Positions 13,850 through 25,451 of a DNA stretch of 64,000 bases are shown piece after piece. The translations under genes and the position numbers were made by a program. Numbering within the stretch: position 1 is the first letter of the stretch; the number at the start of each line of letters is the position of its first letter. Below the pieces are notes generated by a model. It was not told the origin of the DNA and searched no databases. It was given only the letters and a program-made list of their open reading frames with translations. Source of the DNA: Ulota crispa (lineage: Eukaryota; Streptophyta; Bryopsida; Orthotrichales; Orthotrichaceae); the NCBI GenBank assembly GCA_963920765.1, contig OY987242.1:22530002-22594001 (forward strand), written 5' to 3'.

Positions 13850-14250
13850 GGGAATTGCTAACGCGACACCCTAAATTGCTAATGTGACACCCTTTGTGAG
13901 CTTGAAATGTGATTTTTAATGCTAATTTTTTTTATTTGGATCAAAAGGTTTATTTCATCTTTATCGTTCTAGGCTATACTAAAAATAATAATAGGTGTGC
14001 TTAAATTTGAAGCTAAAAATATAGGACTTTTGAGTTACTTAATGCAAAAATACATCAAAAAATAATATTGGTGCAATAATATTTCAGCAAAAAATTGTAT
14101 TTATCATGTTTTCTTTCAAAGAGGTGGTAATGCTATGATTGAATGAATGATGGACCACTTGAATTAATAAAAAATAGCACTAAATTATCAAATTTCATGC
14201 TCACACGGGATGTCTTGTTAGCAATTTAGGGTGTCCCATTAGCACTGCCC
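13850..14250. mobile_element. hAT-like MITE, copy 1 (8-bp target duplication TATTGTTA)
   Basis: The element runs from GGGAATTGCTAACGCGACAC to the inverse ending CACTGCCC. It is flanked by perfect 8-bp direct repeats TATTGTTA at 13842-13849 and 14251-14258. Both ends contain ACACCCTAAATTGCTAA or its complement. The same family occurs at 23017-23450, also with an 8-bp duplication, which points to hAT mobilisation. It has no coding capacity. Confidence 0.85.
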
Positions 14251-14258
14251 TATTGTTA

Positions 14259-17200
14259 AGGCAAATGGTTAAATGGTTTGTTTCCACATAGTTCACAAAC
14301 AATTACTAGCTACATTGCTTTCGTGAAACATGAATTTAGTTGCAAGTAGGCAAAATAGTTCTAAATTTAGTCAAAATGATGTTTCAATATCAAATTATAA
14401 AAAAAAAGTGGTCAAAGCTCAATTGATATATTTTCTAAATCCATATCCTAATATCGATGTCTTTTCATTGAATAATATATAAAGAACACATGTTTAATTT
14501 CTAAGCTTAGTAAAAAAATCAATTGGACATGGTTACGCAATGAGTGACCCTACTTCAAAACTATACCAGTACAGATTGATGCACTTCAACAATAGAGCAA
14601 GAATAAAGTAATCTTGGGGCAAACCTCCACGTTGGCCCTAAATCCAAAGGAGTCATCATGGAAGTTCACCCTAAATGCTTGCTAACTACTATTCACAAAT
14701 GTGGTCAAATTTAACAAAACACACCCTACCATGACTTTAGAAATTTTGAGTTCTTAATTCCAAATATTTATTATAAAATTCCCAATTCAATTTCCAGATT
14801 ATAAATTTCTAAATTCTTACTTGGTGAATTTCTAAGTTCTTACATTTTCACCAAGCGAGAAATTTGAGCGTTTCCATCCTAGATCCACAAACAAGTAACT
14901 TATGGTGCAGTATGCTCAGTGTTTTTTTTTGGGCAATTTAAGGCTCAATGGCCTCAAAAAAAAAGGGGTTAGCTTCAAGCCTACAGGAAAAAAAGGGTGA
15001 TTTTTTTTTCAAAAAATGCCAAATTGCAATAATGAAAATAGCTTTGCAGCCTAGGCTTTCATAAAATCTTTATCAAACTGAAAATTGATGTCATCATTTT
15101 AAAACCTTTTAAGCATTTTTTTTTTGAGGTGTTGCTTAATCCAATTCAATACAAAACTGAAGTAATGGCAATGGTTATAAGAATGTTTTCAAAAAAAGAC
15201 CAATGAATATTTTTTACCTTCAAAAAAAATCCCATGATGCTCCAAAAATCCATGAGTTGGGGCCACCTTCAACTCCAACCAAAATAGGGACGGAGCCAGC
15301 AAACTGCAAACCATTTTCAAAAAATGCCACCCAAGCATCGATGAGAAAACCAAAAACAAAACCTTGAGTATGCCAAATTGCATTGTACTATACAGTACAA
15401 CACATCCGGCTTCCAGTTGACCTACCATCGCTAAATATCTCTAGATTCACTATAAGATCACCTAGCAATTAGCTTGGTATAGTGCACATTAGAGATCTTT
15501 AACCCCTAATTGTCCAAGAGAACAAAGATTGTCCTTTCAATGCCAAATACACACCTCAAGGGTGGAAAAATATATTTTTTTTCATATTTTTTTTCTTGAA
15601 AATGGTCAGAGAGATGTGCCACATCACTAAATGCCAAAAATAACTGCTTTCAATGCCTCCATATTTTTTAAAACACCAATTTGTAAAAAGATATACAAGG
15701 TCCCTGCTCCCCTTTTTGTGAAGGTAGGATACACTATTGACTTTTCCTTCTTTTGGGGAGAATATTATCTCTCTTGGACACATGTCACAAGCTGTTCACT
15801 GCCCATGAACAGTGCACTCTCCCAAATTTGAGGCCCGGGTTGGTCACGGGTTCAGGATCAGTCCTTTAAGGGTTATACTAATTAAATTTTGCATGATTGC
15901 TACCAAAAATTTATGCATCTAAAAAACTTTTCAACTTTACTGTGTTAAATTTGAAAAAAATAACCTATTTAGCAGTGCTTTTAGCCACTTAAGCTAAAAG
16001 TAAAAATCGTATTTGGGATCACTGCTGCACATTTGTTTGCGGGACCACGGTGGAAGAGCTCAGATTTTCCACCCTTCAAAAAAATATGAGAGTTTAGAAA
16101 CTTATCGCCAAGAGATTGAATTTAGAAATTTGGAATTCATATTTAAATTCACAGACGATACTCTAAAGATAAAATCAACCAACTGAGGTCTTCCACCCTT
16201 GCCCCCACAAACATGTGTGTGCAGTAAGCATACACCAAGATCCTGCAACCGTGTGCATAGTCACTGTCCATTTCACTAAATGACACGTCATTTGTAGTGG
16301 GACATATACTAATAATAATGGTATCATAGCTGGCTTGCGTGAAGAAGGCGATTTCAAAATTATATTCTGAAGTACCAACGTGAGATAATCCTAAATCAAG
16401 TGAGTATCGAATAAATCCATACAATAAGCAGGTAAGTAACGTAAGTTACTCATTAGGGTTTCAAACATCAATTTTTTAGGTGATTGACGTCGTCGTTTAC
16501 CTCAATGGGTTCACTAGTGAATAGCGAGGTGATTCACCTTTGAAGTTCACTCTTAACAAGATCCACCTTATGAGAGAATTCCAAAAATTCACCTTCGCAG
16601 TTTTGTTGAGTAGTAGTTTGGACACGAGCATGAATGTGGGCGGAGGTGGCCACCCACCCATCTTGCACCCACCCATCTTGCTCCCACTCATGCCCTACTT
16701 CTTGTACTTGCGCTGCTTGTGCTTGTGCTACTTGTGCTTGTGCTGGTGTTGTTGTTGCAAAATCTGAACCCTAAACGCAAACTCACGGGTGTCTAAGACT
16801 TTGGGCATGTGAGTGAACAAAAATAATTCACTAGTGACCTAAATTCTTGTGAGGTGAGAAACTCGTAGGCTAGACTTTATGTTTGAAACCCCTAACACCA
16901 TATTAGGTAATTTGGGAAAAACAAGGGTACCATTTTATACTCCACCTTAAACCCAAAAAAGTTACCTTAAACCATATTTGAAGGTATCAGATTTAGTTTG
17001 AGCCACTAAGATTTTTTCCCTCACAAATTCCTCCTCTCAAGTGAAGGCACGTGTACCAAAAAAACCTGGAGCTTGGTTCAAGGTGATCACCTAAAACCTA
17101 AAAGTCCCAAAAAGTACCCTTTTGCCTAGATTACTTAATATGATGTTTCCTATATTGAAGAATGTTCAGTTGTAGGACATTAAAATGAGGACTTTGGATC

Positions 17201-17853
17201 CAAAAAGTGTACCATTTGATATGGGTTTTAATGAACTTTTGCGAATTATACTCAATACATTTTGGTTTACTTGACTTGAGTTTGTAAGTGCTTTATCATT
17301 AAAGTTGCCTGATAAAGAATGGATGTTACCAGAGAAATTTGTTTGATTCTAAATCAACAATTCCTATTTTTATGCCCAACGACTAGTCCTTATGCTTTTG
17401 GCCTAATGAATTGCAAGGAGTCACACCACATGATCTATACTAAGCAACAACATTGCTGCCCAAGTAATGGGCAAGGAAAGAAACTAGAAGTAAGTAAAGG
17501 AACAAATTGCAAATTGCAAGCAACATAAAAAGAGCAAAGAAGGAAGAGAAGAACTAACCAAGCTCAATGGAGTTCCTATAACCTATAGCCAAGTTGTATG
17601 GACTACTTTTAGAAAATCAAATCCCATATCCAACTTGTTAAGCTGTATTGTACTTTCAAATATCATAACATCATACTTGCAAAGAATATTTGCTTTTGTA
17701 TTCACATAATTCAACACTTTTGACATACACGGGTCTTCATAACTTTTGATATACAAGGGCCTTCATATAGGAATTACGTTGAGGTTCAATCTGCATTCCA
17801 AAGACCAAAGATCGCTACAACTGGTAAATTTGCAAATTGTAAAGCAAAAACTA
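14259..17853. other. AT-rich spacer, no gene seen
   Basis: No protein family is recognisable. A possible TTAA-flanked element lies at 15499-15876, and a low-complexity cysteine/leucine-like coding stretch occurs near 16620-16765 (repeated CTTGTGCT units), which is simple sequence rather than a gene. Confidence 0.5.
15499..15876. mobile_element. Possible degraded TTAA-flanked element
   Basis: It begins TTAACCCCTAATTGTCC and ends with GGATCAGTCCTTTAAGGGTTA, roughly the complement of the ends of the better-preserved TTAACCCC family in this window. The right flank is TTAT rather than TTAA, so the call is tentative. Confidence 0.35.
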
Positions 17854-17862
17854 TAATTTTAA

Positions 17863-19424
17863 GGGAAAAATTCATGGATACCCCTGAAGTTTGCAGTATT
17901 ATCACCAATATCCCTGAAGTTTCAGAAATATCATCAATACCCTTTGCCCAGAGACTTCTTTACTAATTTTTTGGCTTCTTTCTGGAGTTTGTGAAATCAC
18001 GGAAACTTCAAGGGTATTCATGGCAAACTTCAGGGGTCTCTGTGAAAGTTTCTCAAGTAATAATAATGATTCCTAGTTTGGTTGCAACATTATATTTTAA
18101 AGTAAAATGGGTACAGTCATGCTCATTTTCTACATATGAAAAATACTACTGCTTACATTACATGGCCACATGCAGATTTGGTATATATTGCACTAATTAA
18201 GTTGCTTGCACATTTGGTATATATTAATCCAAAAAATATTGATTAACCCCTAAAGCCCTGAACACTTTTTTTTGTTTTTTTGTTTTTTTGTTTTTTTGTT
18301 AATATGGCAATTTTGGGCAACTAATTACCAATGGGTTTTCCATTTCTTTTTCTTTGAAAATTTCTCACATGATGTGTCCAAGGAGTAGTTTTAAAGTCCA
18401 ACAAAATTTCATAACTTTTGACTTTATGGTTCAAAATTTATTGCATGATATGTTGTTTTCTTTGCTCGATGGGCAGCCCGGGCAGCTCATAAAAAATTCT
18501 TGGAAATTGACATTTTTAATTTTCTTTTGGTTTGAAATGGATTTTTTAGATTTATATATACATGTGAAGCTTTGAATCATTCAATTTCAACTAATGAGGT
18601 GAAAGTTATGAGAGGTTCTAGTTTGCGGGTAGATATGGAGTTTTGAGAATCTCCATAATTACCTACCCACAAACTAGAACCTCTCATAACTTTCACCTCA
18701 TTAGTTGAAATTGAATGATTCAAAGCTTCACATGTATATATAAATCTAAAAAATCCATTTCAAACCAAAAGAAAATTAAAAATGTCAATTTCCAAGAATT
18801 TTTTATGAGCTGCCCGGGCTGCCCATCGAGCAAAGAAAACAACATATCATGCAATAAATTTTGAACCATAAAGTCAAAAGTTATGAAATTTTGTTGGACT
18901 TTAAAACTACTCCTTGGACACATCATGTGAGAAATTTTCAAAGAAAAAGAAATGGAAAACCCATTGGTAATTAGTTGCCTAAAATTGCCATATTAACAAA
19001 AAAACAAAAAAACAAAAAAAAGTGTTTAGGGCTTTAGGGGTTAATCAATATTTTTTGGATTAATATATACCAAATGTGCAAGCAACTTAATTAGTGCAAT
19101 ATATACCAAATCTGCATGTGGCCATGTAATGTAAGCAGTAGTATTTTTCATATGTAGAAAATGAGCATGACTGTACCCATTTTACTTTAAAATATAATGT
19201 TGCAACCAAACTAGGAATCATTATTATTACTTGAGAAACTTTCACAGAGACCCCTGAAGTTTGCCATGAATACCCTTGAAGTTTCCGTGATTTCACAAAC
19301 TCCAAAAAGAAGCCAAAAAATTAGTAAAGAAGTCTCTGGTCAAAGGGTATTGATGATATTTCTGAAACTTCAGGGGTATTGGTGATAATACTGCAAACTT
19401 CAGGGGTATCCATGAAATTTTCCC
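17863..19424. mobile_element. 1.56-kb near-perfect hairpin element with 9-bp target duplication
   Basis: Two inverted arms of about 775 bp are separated by about 10 bp (TTTTGAGAAT near 18643). The arms are almost identical over their full length. The whole unit starts GGGAAAA and ends TTTTCCC, and is flanked by the perfect 9-bp direct repeat TAATTTTAA (17854-17862 and 19425-19433). A 9-bp duplication with very long terminal inverted repeats is typical of Mutator-like elements. Each arm carries a complete family-F MITE at its outer end and one half of a TTAACCCC element at its inner end, so the unit is nested. No transposase is encoded. Confidence 0.85.
18243..19044. mobile_element. TTAA-flanked foldback element inside the hairpin
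   Basis: It starts TTAACCCCTAAAGCCCTG and ends with the complement followed by TTAA, and is itself palindromic around 18643. Its ends match the elements at 42326-42959 and 45888-46808. A (T7G)n tract lies just inside each end (near 18268-18300 and 18993-19020). Confidence 0.7.
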
Positions 19425-19433
19425 TAATTTTAA

Positions 19434-20272
19434 ATACATGCTAATCATATACAGCATTACTAACCCAATACTTAGCATTGTTTACACGAGAAAGAGATGT
19501 CAGCATAACATACTTGACATTCAACTTCGTGAACTTTTACGGTAGCGGACAGTAGTATGTAGTTGAAATCAATGGTATCATTATTTATAATAATGTACCG
19601 AACCGTTTTATTTTTCTTTACAGCTCTACATAACGTATATCTTACTTGCCAAGGGGTACAAGTAACAATGATAAAACCAGACATAATGTACATGTATCGT
19701 AACTTGTACCCTAACTCGCAAAAGCAACCAATTCAATACTCTGGCTAAGAATTGACAAAATAATCCTGCACGTGAGAACCAAATACTGGAAATATATTGA
19801 CGAAGCAATTAACAAACTGCACTCACAACATCACAACGTGTGAACGCGGTATCTAACGGCAAGTAACCTGCTTCCAAGTAAAAGAATCTTTTGATGTTCT
19901 GAAACTGCTTGGTAACTATTGGCAGCAACAAATATATTCTTCAAGCTAAGATTTGATTGCTATTGAGATGAAAATTGTGCTCTCCGTAAAGACAAAGAAG
20001 GGTACTCGAGGCAAGTATCACCTTTGACTTACTTATACCGCCACTTATTGTACTACAATCAGACCAATGGCATCGAACACCTACAATGAATCACGCCTCT
20101 ATACCAATCAAAATATCGAATTCAAGAACTTTTAGTATTTTGATATACAATCTCACACTCGAGCGCTCTTGAGATATTAAAATCCTCCAGCAGCAGTGCC
20201 AGGTTGATTTGACAACAACGGGTTGTTTATAGCTAATACCAGATAACAAGCACATGCTTATTCACGATTGTA
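19434..20272. other. Spacer and probable 3' region of the DUF1223 gene
   Basis: No coding pattern is seen. The last few hundred bases, less AT-rich, are probably the 3' UTR of the minus-strand DUF1223 gene. Confidence 0.45.
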
Positions 20273-21497
20273 TCATGTGAACAAGTCTTCGGTAGTAAAT
20301 TCTTCAACATCTTCTCTAGGTACCATCGAATCAATAGATTCAGGTAATGGCACACGCTCGGCACCCTGAATTTCCAATGTCACTGGATTTTGAAGGAAGA
20401 CAACAAGGCCACACTTGGCCCTGACGAACCCGTCCCACAAAATAAATCGCACTCGTCCTGATATCGCCTTCTTGGCTGGTCTGTCTTGGAGTGTACAAGC
20501 CTTCTCCAAACCCCTTACCACATACTCATTTGTAAGGAATTTTCCTCTGTTTTCTCCTGCTGTACAGTCAGTAACCTCCCCGTTTTGGTAAATGGCTACC
20601 ATGACATCTAATCCCTGCTTTTCCACCCTTTTTCTGTAAGACAAAGTGAGAGAAACTTGCAGAGTTGATGTAAATGGGAGTTCGTAAGTGGCATCCTGCA
20701 TAACAAACAAACAAATGCTTGTAAAAACAGCAGATCGTTTACTATGCCAAGAAATACTGCGGGGGAAAGAAATTGCATATGGAGAAGGACAGGAATATGC
20801 AACTAGCTTTTACTCAAACAATTAATTGATCAGCAAACATATGGTTTCTTCAAACCTAGCAACGAACATAAATCAAAGCACACGTCTACGCCACGCATAC
20901 AACACCTAAACAAATACATCCCGGATGTTAGGACTGCTTGAAAATGTCCAGGTGCATGGTTTTTTGAGTGCACAATTACATACAGAGTTACGAGATGACA
21001 CGTACCAGCACATCTGGGCTAGGAAACCTTGACGCAGCTTTGATCAGATCCGCAAAAGACTCGACTCTATCACCAACAGCGTGCGCACATCCCTGTACAA
21101 CAATCTCAGGAGTGTAAATTGTATCCTGCTGAAGAGCCTCCCCATACGCTTTCTGCCTTAAGGTCCATGCAGCACTGGCAAATGGATCTCGCCAGCCGAG
21201 ATGATTCCAATAGTCTACGTGATACGCCAGAGTTACCACCGGAACATCTCCGGTTATATCTCTAGCCAATCCTTGACCGAGTCTCGCAAATTCAAGATCC
21301 GCCGGCGGACAAGAACTACATCCTTGTGAAGTGAAGAGTTCCACTAAAACAGGGCTCACGTTTTGCTTCTCTCTCCTCGCGTCTTCTTTCCCGTTCTTCG
21401 TTGGCTTAATTTTCTCCTTAGGTTCGCTCTCTTTTACTGCGCTGTCTGCACCATCATTCACTTTGCTTCGTCCGAAGCAACAAAAAAATCGGCTCAT
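20273..21497 (-). CDS. DUF1223-family protein (thioredoxin-like fold, secreted/redox-type domain)
   Basis: Two exons on the minus strand, 21497-21006 and 20695-20273, give 304 residues; the intron 20696-21005 begins GTACGT and ends TATGCAG, phase 0. The conserved start of the DUF1223 domain, VLVELFTSQGCSSCPPAD, lies at residues 50-67 with Cys60 and Cys63 as a CxxC pair. Further family motifs are the YHVDYWNHLGWRDPFAS block (about 92-108) and YTPEIVVQG. Residues 1-48 are charged and Lys/Glu-rich after a short MSRFFCCF start; I see no clear signal peptide. DUF1223 proteins are widespread in bacteria and plants, with a thioredoxin-like fold and unknown substrate. The start ATG is the first in frame. 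The gene looks intact. A tandem repeat lies upstream. Confidence 0.88.
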
Positions 21498-21803
21498 AGC
21501 TCTCTGCTCCCCCTACCGCAACTTGTATCTTCCTCTCTCCCGACTCCTCCTTCTCCCTCCCTAGTCTCTTCCTAACAAAATCGATGTAATCTTTCAAAAT
21601 CGTCTTGCTAAAATAGAAAGCATCACTCGTTTTTACAAACAATGGTCATACGATCTCTCCAGCTAAGCAGCTTTCAATTTCCTAGACGCAGATCAAAATA
21701 TCATAATCAACTCTAAATCCACTCTCAGAAGAACTCACGGTGTGCAATCCCGACTGAACGAAACCGGAGAACGTCTCGCTCCTAACTCAATCAAATCGAA
21801 GTA

Positions 21804-22497
21804 GTGCAACTTCTAGGATCTCCCTATTTTCAACTCCGCGTTCTCTCCCTCTTTATCACTATCCCTCTCTTAAACTAAACACAAGCATCAAATCGATCAA
21901 AGCCGCCTTATCAAACGAATCAAGCAACAGCTGCACGACCTCTCCAACTAAAAAACTTCGCGCAGATCACAGCTTCCTACGTAGCCTCTCGAAATCAGAA
22001 TCCACTTCCGAAGAAACTCCCTCTCGACTGTCTCAGAGCCAGCAAGCAACAAGAGTTTAGATGAAGTGCCAAGTTCCTAATAAAAGCCACACAATCTTTA
22101 GCCTTCTCTCTTAAACTAACACAAGCATCAAATCGATCAAAGCTGCCTTATCAAACGAATCAAGCAACAGCTGCCTAACCTCTCTAACTAAAAAACTTCG
22201 GGTGTGCAACTTCTTGGATCTCCCTATTTCAAACTCCGCGTTCTCTTCCTCTATATCTCTAGCCCTGTCTCTTAGACTAACACAAGCATCAAATCGATCA
22301 AAGCCGCCTTATCAAACGAATCAAGCAACAGCTGCACGACCTTTCCAACTAATTTTTTTGGCGCAGATCACAGTTTCCTACGTAACCTCTCGTAATAAGA
22401 ATCCACTTCCGAAGAAACTCCCTCTCGACTGTCTCAGAGCCAGCAAGCAATAAGAGTTTTGAAGAAGTGCCAAGTTCCTAATAAAAGCCACACAACA
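21804..22497. repeat. About 400-bp-period tandem duplication upstream of the DUF1223 gene
   Basis: Two near-identical blocks, 21804-22095 and 22204-22497, share GTGCAACTTCT at their start and AAAAGCCACACAA at their end. A partial third copy (about 22101-22200) lies between them and repeats the ACAAGCATCAAATCGATCAA section. A more diverged trace is visible near 21680-21740. The blocks lie 300-1000 bp upstream of the DUF1223 start codon, in its likely leader/promoter region. Confidence 0.8.
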
Positions 22498-22551
22498 GCA
22501 AACCCGACCGACAAAGCGACCGTCCACTATTCACTTCGTCAACAGACTCTT

Positions 22552-22983
22552 TCAGAATTCAGCCTCCTTCACCGAGAACTTGCCAATTCGTATCTCGACA
22601 TCGCCATAACCAGCAACCTCGACAACGGCGAATGTTCCCGAAGCCTGCTCTGGTAAAAGCAGGCCCGGCAACGGTGGCACTTGCCATTTGCCAAGCACTT
22701 CTTGAGGATGTACCTATGCACGTTGATATCACAACCACGAATCGTAGATTTCCAGTATCTGTCATCTGTGAGAGCAATCGTAGATATGGGATTTGCTGAG
22801 AATGTTCCGCAGTACAAAGATGGTTTCCGCACATGGTGGATCCTTGGAAATCTATGGATGGTGAACATAGATACGCGTGCACTGCGACGATGAACAAGGC
22901 AGCAACAATCAACCTCTGATGATTGCTTACAATGCCACGTGTAAGTCTTCACCCTCCCGAGTCAAGGTCGGAACTGCTCCTGC
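22552..22983 (-). CDS. Possible 3' exons of an unrecognised gene or gene fragment
   Basis: On the minus strand, 22713-22552 encodes 53 residues with good plant-like composition (contains GKWQVPPLPGLLLPEQ and GYGDVEIRIGKFSVKEAEF, then TGA). It is preceded directly by an AG acceptor. A candidate upstream exon, 22983-22939, encodes AGAVPTLTREGEDLH after a TGCAG acceptor. The donor between them is weak, and a MITE lies immediately upstream at 23017-23450, so the gene may be a fragment. I do not recognise the family. Longer frames here in other phases look like chance. Confidence 0.25.
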
Positions 22984-23016
22984 CTGCATTTTCCAAACAT
23001 TTCGTAATTAAGTTTA

Positions 23017-23245
23017 GGGAATTACTACAGCGACACCCTAAATTGCTAACGGGACATCCATCTGAGCATTAAAATGTTTTTAATGCAGATTTTGCTAATT
23101 TTTTTAATTTGGATCAAAGTATCTGCTTCACCTTTATCATTCTAAGGGTATACAAAAAAAAGGTGTGTTTAAATTTCAAATTAAAATATAAGACTTTTGA
23201 GTTACATAAAGCAAAAATATATAAAAAAAAAAATAGTATTGGTGC

Positions 23246-23299
<54 letters not shown>

Positions 23300-23450
23300 G
23301 TTTGTCATGTTTTCTTTCAAGGAGGTGATAATGTTGTGATTGAATGAATGATGAACCACTTAATAAATCAAAAATAGCACTAAATTATTGAATTTCATGC
23401 TCAGAGGAGGTGTCCCGTTAACAATTTAGGGTGTCGCTGTAGTAATTCCC
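23017..23450. mobile_element. hAT-like MITE, copy 2 (8-bp target duplication TAAGTTTA)
   Basis: The ends are GGGAATTACTACAGCGACAC and its complement, flanked by perfect TAAGTTTA repeats at 23009-23016 and 23451-23458. It belongs with the element at 13850-14250. A (TA)n tract at about 23251-23294 lies inside. Confidence 0.85.
23251..23294. repeat. (TA)n microsatellite inside the hAT-like MITE
   Basis: About 22 units of TA, a simple repeat likely to be length-variable. Confidence 0.9.
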
Positions 23451-23682
23451 TAAGTTTAACCCTTTAAAGATGGATCCTATGTGTCATGTAAGCAAATTTC
23501 AAAATTCTTCATTTGAAATGCTTCCTTCTTGTCACCATGCGTAGGAGATTTTTTTTTTTTTTTTGTATTTCTTGGGGTGAAATATATGTCCTGTAGGAGG
23601 TTGCAAAGTTATCAAAAAATTGTGAAGATTTTAAATTTTAAAAGTAGAAATAAAGAAAACATGTACTAGAATCATGCTTAAC

Positions 23683-24932
23683 TTAACCCTTAAAGGACAA
23701 GGCTACAACCATGGATTTTTTATGATATTGCAATAATCTTCCAAGAGTTAATTTGGCAATGTAACCAACTTCAGAATTTAATATTATAAGTTTAGTAGAA
23801 GAAGGTATGTGCATACTACTTGTATAATATATATTTTGGTGAAAACTTGAAATTATTGTAATTTTTTGAAGCAAATGTTAAAGAAATTCATATTAATTAC
23901 AAAATATATTTAGTTATGCCAATTTTTTATATCATGGATGTGAATCTCAATGAAGATCATCATGATGAAATTTTTCTTCCCATGTTGGTAAAATTAGAAA
24001 AGTAACCATTCCATGGTAATAGGTGTTCAACTTGTGATAGTAATAAAAATTTCAAAACTTAAATTTTTATAGGAATTTAAAGTATAGGGAGAAACAAGAT
24101 ACAATAAACTTTCTATTGCTGGTTATGATCAAACTAAAAATAAATCATTTTAATAACTCACACTGAGTTTTGGTAAAAAGATTCTCAAAATTCAAAATAC
24201 ATTACATGGTGGTGCATCTTTAAAACTCAATTGGCAAGTGTGACCCTTTTGTGAACATTGTGCATACAAAAGCTATCTATCTACATGCTCTAAATTGCAC
24301 TAATCATAATCCCAATGAAATCTTGGATGAGAAAAAATGTTATTCCACTATTAAAGCAATATTCCATCATCTAGAAGCCACAAAATGGCTACAACAATGT
24401 TTAAGGGGTAAAAATTCTGAATTTTGTCACTTTTGTATTCTACACTATAGACCGTCATGGTGCAAACAGTTCTAAATTTGGAAAAATGATAATAGGCTTG
24501 CAACTTCATATTGTTATGAATTCTTTGTTTTAGATTTTTTAAAAATTTATAGTGGAGAAAAAAATAGGATTAAAAAGCATTATTTCATTAGATGCGTTGA
24601 AAATCAAAGTTACTGTATTTAATACCAAATTTATTTTTTATGAACTAAGAGCCATAAGTATTAAAACTCATTGTACATACATGTTGTTTTACTTTGTTAG
24701 ATACTTTATATGCAATCCTATTTAACAAACGTGATTTGAAATTGAATTGATGTTTTATCATTTATAGAGGCATGCAAAAATATGGATGGTTTCTTTTGTT
24801 TATTCATTGGCCATATTCAAATTATAATTATTAATAAAAATAATTTGACTTTTACAAGGTTAAATTTGATGTTCACATTGTGCCCAAGGTCCATTGGTCT
24901 TTTAAGGGGACACTTGGGCCTTTAGGGGTTAG
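23683..24932. mobile_element. Possible TTAA-flanked element, 1.25 kb
   Basis: It begins TTAACCCTTAAAGGACAAGG and ends CTTGGGCCTTTAGGGGTTAG, matching the inverted ends of the TTAACCCC family with one changed base in the right flank. No transposase is recognisable in the AT-rich interior. Confidence 0.45.
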
Positions 24933-24995
24933 ATAACATTGTACAAAAAAATCAATTGCACAAAAAACATCATGCTAACTAAACTAATAAAAGTA

Positions 24996-25451
24996 GGAAT
25001 CAACTAGGGAGACACTCCCTATAGTCCAACCTCTTAAATCTAAGATGATTATTATGTCAAGATATGAAATAAAACCAAAACAATATTTTAGCACACATTT
25101 GTATCTGCAAGCGTTGCAAACATACAACAAATATGTCTCATTTGTGATTCGGTCAAGAGTTAAACTTACAAACAAAGGGGACAACTAGTTTTAACTCTTG
25201 ACCATGTCCCTATGAGACATATCTGTTATGTTTGCAATGCTTGTAGATGTAGATGTGCGCTAAAATATTTTTCTGATTTTTTTCATATTTCAATGATTGT
25301 AATAATAATCTCAATTTTAATAGGTTGGACTATACGGGTGTCTCCCTAGCAATTGGGGGTGTCTCCCTAGCAATTGGGGGTGTCTCCCTACTCATTCCCT
25401 AAAAATATTGTGGTATGCCTAGCAATTGGGGGTGTCTCCCTACTCATTCCC
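24996..25451. mobile_element. hAT-like foldback element with amplified right end
   Basis: About 190-bp inverted arms meet near 25180. Both contain TAGTCCAACCT, TTGCAAACAT and GTCAAGAGTTAAA or their complements. The ends (GGAAT...AGGGAGACAC) resemble the two hAT-like MITEs. Flanks TAAAAGTA (left) and TAAAAATA (right of 25399) match at 7 of 8 bases. The right terminus is repeated: three 21-bp units from about 25337, then a 52-bp tandem duplication covering ACTCATTCCCTAAAAATATT. Confidence 0.7.

Noticed and set aside
16620-16765. Small cysteine-rich peptide gene
   Set aside because: The frame is built from repeated CTTGTGCT-like units in simple sequence, with no signal peptide and no conserved spacing.
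25337-25430. CRISPR-like array
   Set aside because: The 21-bp units have no unique spacers and belong to the end of a transposable element in a eukaryotic genome.
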